Origin: Mycosarcoma maydis
Taxonomy: Eukaryota; Basidiomycota; Ustilaginomycetes; Ustilaginales
Assembly: GCF_000328475.2 (NCBI RefSeq)
Contig: NC_026496.1
Coordinates: 62,001 to 126,000, forward strand
Direction: 5' to 3'
DNA: 64,000 nucleotides
Of the stretch, positions 61,215-64,000 are shown piece by piece (position 1 is the stretch's first letter; every line of letters begins with the position of its first letter). A program made the position numbers and the translations under genes. Below the pieces are notes generated by a model. That model made no database searches and was not told the origin of the DNA. It was given only the letters and a program-made list of their open reading frames with translations.

Positions 61215-64000
61215 ATGAAGGTGCTCATTACAGGCGCATCCGGACTGCTAGGTCGAGCCGTCCACCAGCACTGTATCGACAAGGGCTACGACTCCAAAGC
61301 GCTCGCCTTGACTCGCTCCGACCCTTCCAAACAGCTCGTAAAGCTTGACCTCACAGATACAGCCGCTGTCGAGCTCTGCTTGCGCGAGTATCAGCCTGAT
61401 CTCATTGTGCACACCGCAGCCGAACGACGTCCAGATGTCGTCGAAAAGGATCCCGCCGCTTCCCACGCCATCAACGTCGATGCTCCTGCAAGCATCGCTA
61501 CGCTGGCATCACAGCTCGAAAACGCTCCTCTGCTCGTTAACATTTCCACTGACTACGTCTTTGACGGCTCCAAACCACCTTATACCGTTGATGACGCTCC
61601 GAACCCTCTTAACGCCTACGGTGTCAGCAAACTTCAAGGCGAGCGAGCTGTAGCAAGCCACGCCAAGCCAGGCTACTTTACCAACCTTCGAGTGCCCGTA
61701 TTATACGGAAAGACCATCACAAACGACGAATCTGCTGTCAATGTCCTTCTCAACGCCATTCAGCCACCACCCGGCTCGACCGACCTCCAAAAGTGCGACG
61801 CCTATGCAGTAAGATATCCCACCAATGTTCAAGACGTCGCCAAGGCCATCTTAAAGCTCGCAGAGGTTCATACTGATACGTCGAGGCCGCTCCCGCCAAT
61901 CACGCACTTTAGCGCAAAAGAGGCCATGACTAAATATGACATGTGTATGGTCCTCAGCCGCATCGCCAACTCGGTCGGTTTCGAAACACGCACCGACCTG
62001 CTCGACCCGGAATACCAGGTCGATCCCATGGCTGCAACCGCTCGCCCTAGACATTGCAAGCTGGATACCTCGGTCTTGGAAGAGTACGGCGTACCTGTCG
62101 AGTACACATCGTTCGAGGACTGGTGGCGCCCATACCTTGCCGAGCTTCACCAGCTCGAGCTGGAGGAACAAGCACGCTTGGCGGCAGTGGCTGAAGCAAA
62201 GCGTCAAAAGGAAGAGGAAGAACGCAAGATGCGAGAAGCCGAGCAAGAAGTTGAGCGACAACGCCAGCTGGAAGAGGAGGCGCGCATCGCTGCAGAGCAG
62301 GCAGAAGCGCGCCAGAAAGTACAGCAAGAAGCAGAAGAGCAAGCTCGCAAGGACAAAGGAGCGGAAAAGGTAGAGAGTAGCCAGGGGGCTCAAGTGCATG
62401 GTGAGGCCTCAAGCGATCCCGTACCCTCTTCTACTACACCGGCATCCTTGGAAGGAGGAGAAACTTCGAACGATGCAGACCACCTACCGGGCTCACCTCA
62501 TCCCTCTTTCAACTCTCTCCAAGCGCGGCCCACTCCGCCCGCCACGTCCGGGCTGCCCTCGCCCACCAGCTCACGTCCTCCCTCCTCAATCAAGAGCGGC
62601 CATCGGCCCGACACACCTCCTCCACCGAGCACCAAAGACGCCGTTCCCTCAGCTCAGTCTGCTGTCGAGATCCTCGCCACAGACGCCACGCCGACCGGAT
62701 CCGTCATCAATGACAGCCCGCTCAACCTGGCTGCTGCGCGCGAAAGGCAGCGTCTTGGCTCCAGCTTGCCGCAGCGATCGCTGAGTGCTAGCAGCGCAGC
62801 TCGTCTGACGTCGTTGACCGACGAGAGCACCATGTTTGGCGGTACTGCTCGCAAGTCCAGTCTGTCGGGGCCGACTTATCTCGATACGACGTCGCGTCAA
62901 TCCAGGTACGACTCGGATGATGATGATGGATATGGCCAGCCTTCGCCTCGCAACCATCAGGTTTCATTTGCAAGCACGGCAGAACCGGGCTCGCCGACGC
63001 CGACTGGGCGTGCTGACGTCGATGGCAGTGCCGTGCCTGCGGGTGCAGTGACAGGCTCTGTCGCATCACTCGCTTCATCGATCCCTTCACGTCCATCTAC
63101 CGAGAATCAACGTAGCGTATCCGCGAGCGACGCCGTGGCTTCGGCTGCCGCGTTCAGCGCTCGACCCCAACTGTATCATCGCCCGTCGTTCGATCAGCTA
63201 CAGGACGTACGCGATCGCGAAGCCTACGCACGTCTACATCGTCGCGACTTCAATTTCAGCATTAAAGTCGGCGACCCGCAACGCATCGGCGACCCCATCT
63301 CCGCCCATACCGTCTACACAGTGCGCACCACCACCGACTGCCCGCACTTCCGCTCCTCACACTTTTCGTCCTTGCGTCGATACCGCGATTTCCGCTGGCT
63401 ACACGCCGCACTTGTCCAGAACAACCCGGGCATCATCGTCCCTCCGGTACCTGAAAAGGTCTCGATCGGTCGATTTGCAGCCGAACTTGTCGAGGCTAGA
63501 CGCGTCGGCCTCGAGACGTGTATCAACAAAATTGCCAATCATCCGCTGCTGCAGCAGGATGACGATTTCCGGTTGTTTTTGGAGTCGGAAAATTTCGGCG
63601 CTGACGTCAAAGCACGGGATATGGTCAAGGGACCAATCGTGACGCCGGAACAAAAAACGTACAAGAGCTGGGGTAGTGTCCTGTTGGGGAGTGTGGTTCC
63701 TTCGACGTCGTCGCTCTCGTCCGGTGCGCTGAGCGCATACAGCTTTGAGGAGACGGACGAGTGGTTCAACGAGCAACGCGTCTACCTTGATTCGCTCGAG
63801 TCGGCGCTCAAGGGGATGGTCAAGAGTGTGTCTGCGCTCAGTAATCAACGCAAGCAAATGGTGCAGGCTACGCACGATCTGGCGCAGGTGTTGACCACCT
63901 TGTCCGGATCAAGTCTCTCGCGATCGCTCAGCACGTGCTTTGCCGGCTTGGCCGAGGTAAAGCGAAGAGCGATCGAGTTGGAGGACATGCAGGCCGAGGC
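61215..64000 (+). CDS. Fusion: MAT2B/RmlD-type SDR plus Vps5-type PX-BAR sorting nexin (3' truncated by window edge)
   Basis: One frame, with no stop codon and no intron needed, runs from ATG 61215 to the window edge (928 full codons, continuing). Residues 1-305 form an extended short-chain dehydrogenase with a Rossmann start MKVLITGASGLLGRAV, catalytic-type NISTDYVFDG and YGVSK, and a C-terminal part (MTKYDM..., ARPRHCKLDT) matching the MAT2B/RmlD family. Residues about 306-385 are a long charged coiled coil (EEQARLAAVAEAKRQKEEEE). Residues about 385-670 are Ser/Pro-rich and disordered. Residues about 677-790 form a PX domain with Vps5 phrases (RRYRDFRWLHAALVQNNPGI, IVPPVPEK, DFRLFLESE). A BAR-like helical region starts near 845. 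Vps5/SNX1 binds endosomal PI3P and curves membrane for retromer. Linking it to an SDR is unexpected. Two separate genes would need a stop and a start, which I do not see. Confidence 0.85.
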   Translation, partial: MKVLITGASGLLGRAVHQHCIDKGYDSKALALTRSDPSKQLVKLDLTDTAAVELCLREYQPDLIVHTAAERRPDVVEKDPAASHAINVDAPASIATLASQLENAPLLVNISTDYVFDGSKPPYTVDDAPNPLNAYGVSKLQGERAVASHAKPGYFTNLRVPVLYGKTITNDESAVNVLLNAIQPPPGSTDLQKCDAYAVRYPTNVQDVAKAILKLAEVHTDTSRPLPPITHFSAKEAMTKYDMCMVLSRIANSVGFETRTDLLDPEYQVDPMAATARPRHCKLDTSVLEEYGVPVEYTSFEDWWRPYLAELHQLELEEQARLAAVAEAKRQKEEEERKMREAEQEVERQRQLEEEARIAAEQAEARQKVQQEAEEQARKDKGAEKVESSQGAQVHGEASSDPVPSSTTPASLEGGETSNDADHLPGSPHPSFNSLQARPTPPATSGLPSPTSSRPPSSIKSGHRPDTPPPPSTKDAVPSAQSAVEILATDATPTGSVINDSPLNLAAARERQRLGSSLPQRSLSASSAARLTSLTDESTMFGGTARKSSLSGPTYLDTTSRQSRYDSDDDDGYGQPSPRNHQVSFASTAEPGSPTPTGRADVDGSAVPAGAVTGSVASLASSIPSRPSTENQRSVSASDAVASAAAFSARPQLYHRPSFDQLQDVRDREAYARLHRRDFNFSIKVGDPQRIGDPISAHTVYTVRTTTDCPHFRSSHFSSLRRYRDFRWLHAALVQNNPGIIVPPVPEKVSIGRFAAELVEARRVGLETCINKIANHPLLQQDDDFRLFLESENFGADVKARDMVKGPIVTPEQKTYKSWGSVLLGSVVPSTSSLSSGALSAYSFEETDEWFNEQRVYLDSLESALKGMVKSVSALSNQRKQMVQATHDLAQVLTTLSGSSLSRSLSTCFAGLAEVKRRAIELEDMQAE

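Noticed and set aside
61215..64000. Two separate genes (SDR, then sorting nexin)
   Set aside because: I translated the whole interval codon by codon: there is no stop in frame, and no separate start or intron is required.

Overview
The window is nuclear DNA of a fungus, most likely a smut (Ustilaginaceae: Ustilago/Sporisorium/Pseudozyma type). The support is a set of long, mostly intronless, moderately GC-rich reading frames for typical fungal proteins (RSC and TFIIH subunits, HSF, pyruvate dehydrogenase kinase, PP5, ESCRT-III, BAR protein). They are separated by intergenic spacers packed with short 7-nt GATTCAC/GATTCGT-type repeats. The placement rests on gene style and sequence feel, not on a database match. 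I place about 25 protein genes. Several long reading frames begin at GTG or TTG; in those cases I moved the start to the first plausible ATG.

Layout. 0.5-9.3 kb: RSC9-like chromatin remodeller subunit (-), TFIIB/BRF-type factor (+), zinc alcohol dehydrogenase (+). 10.4-18 kb: SurE-type phosphatase (-), then a P5B cation-transport ATPase (-) whose last four membrane helices lie on the opposite strand. 18-30 kb: amino-acid permease (-), DUF1349-like protein (+), SSU1-type sulfite exporter (-), MFS transporter (-), dipeptidyl peptidase IV (-). 31-38 kb: HSF1-like factor (-) with about 3 kb of upstream DNA, then pyruvate dehydrogenase kinase (-). 38.9-45.4 kb: a small spliced gene (-), ATP4 (+, with a repeat-filled intron), YAR1 (-), NOP53 (+). 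45.6-60.5 kb: Ssr4-like protein (-), TFIIH SSL1 (+), VPS60/CHMP5 (-), Hob3/Rvs161 BAR protein (+), a 1394-aa orphan (-), PP5/PPT1 (+), HAD phosphatase (-). 61.2 kb to the edge: one open frame joining a MAT2B/RmlD-type SDR to a Vps5-type PX-BAR sorting nexin.

The genes are mainly housekeeping and do not form one pathway. Some neighbours are functionally related: YAR1 and NOP53 (both ribosome assembly) are divergent over one spacer, VPS60 and HOB3 (both membrane remodelling) over another, and 13-26 kb holds four transport proteins.

The two most notable observations are the apparent inversion of the terminal segment of the P5B ATPase gene and the SDR-sorting nexin fusion. Next come the dispersed 7-nt repeat family and the run of triplet repeats in the ATP4 intron. 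No transposon, CRISPR array, rRNA or confident tRNA was seen.
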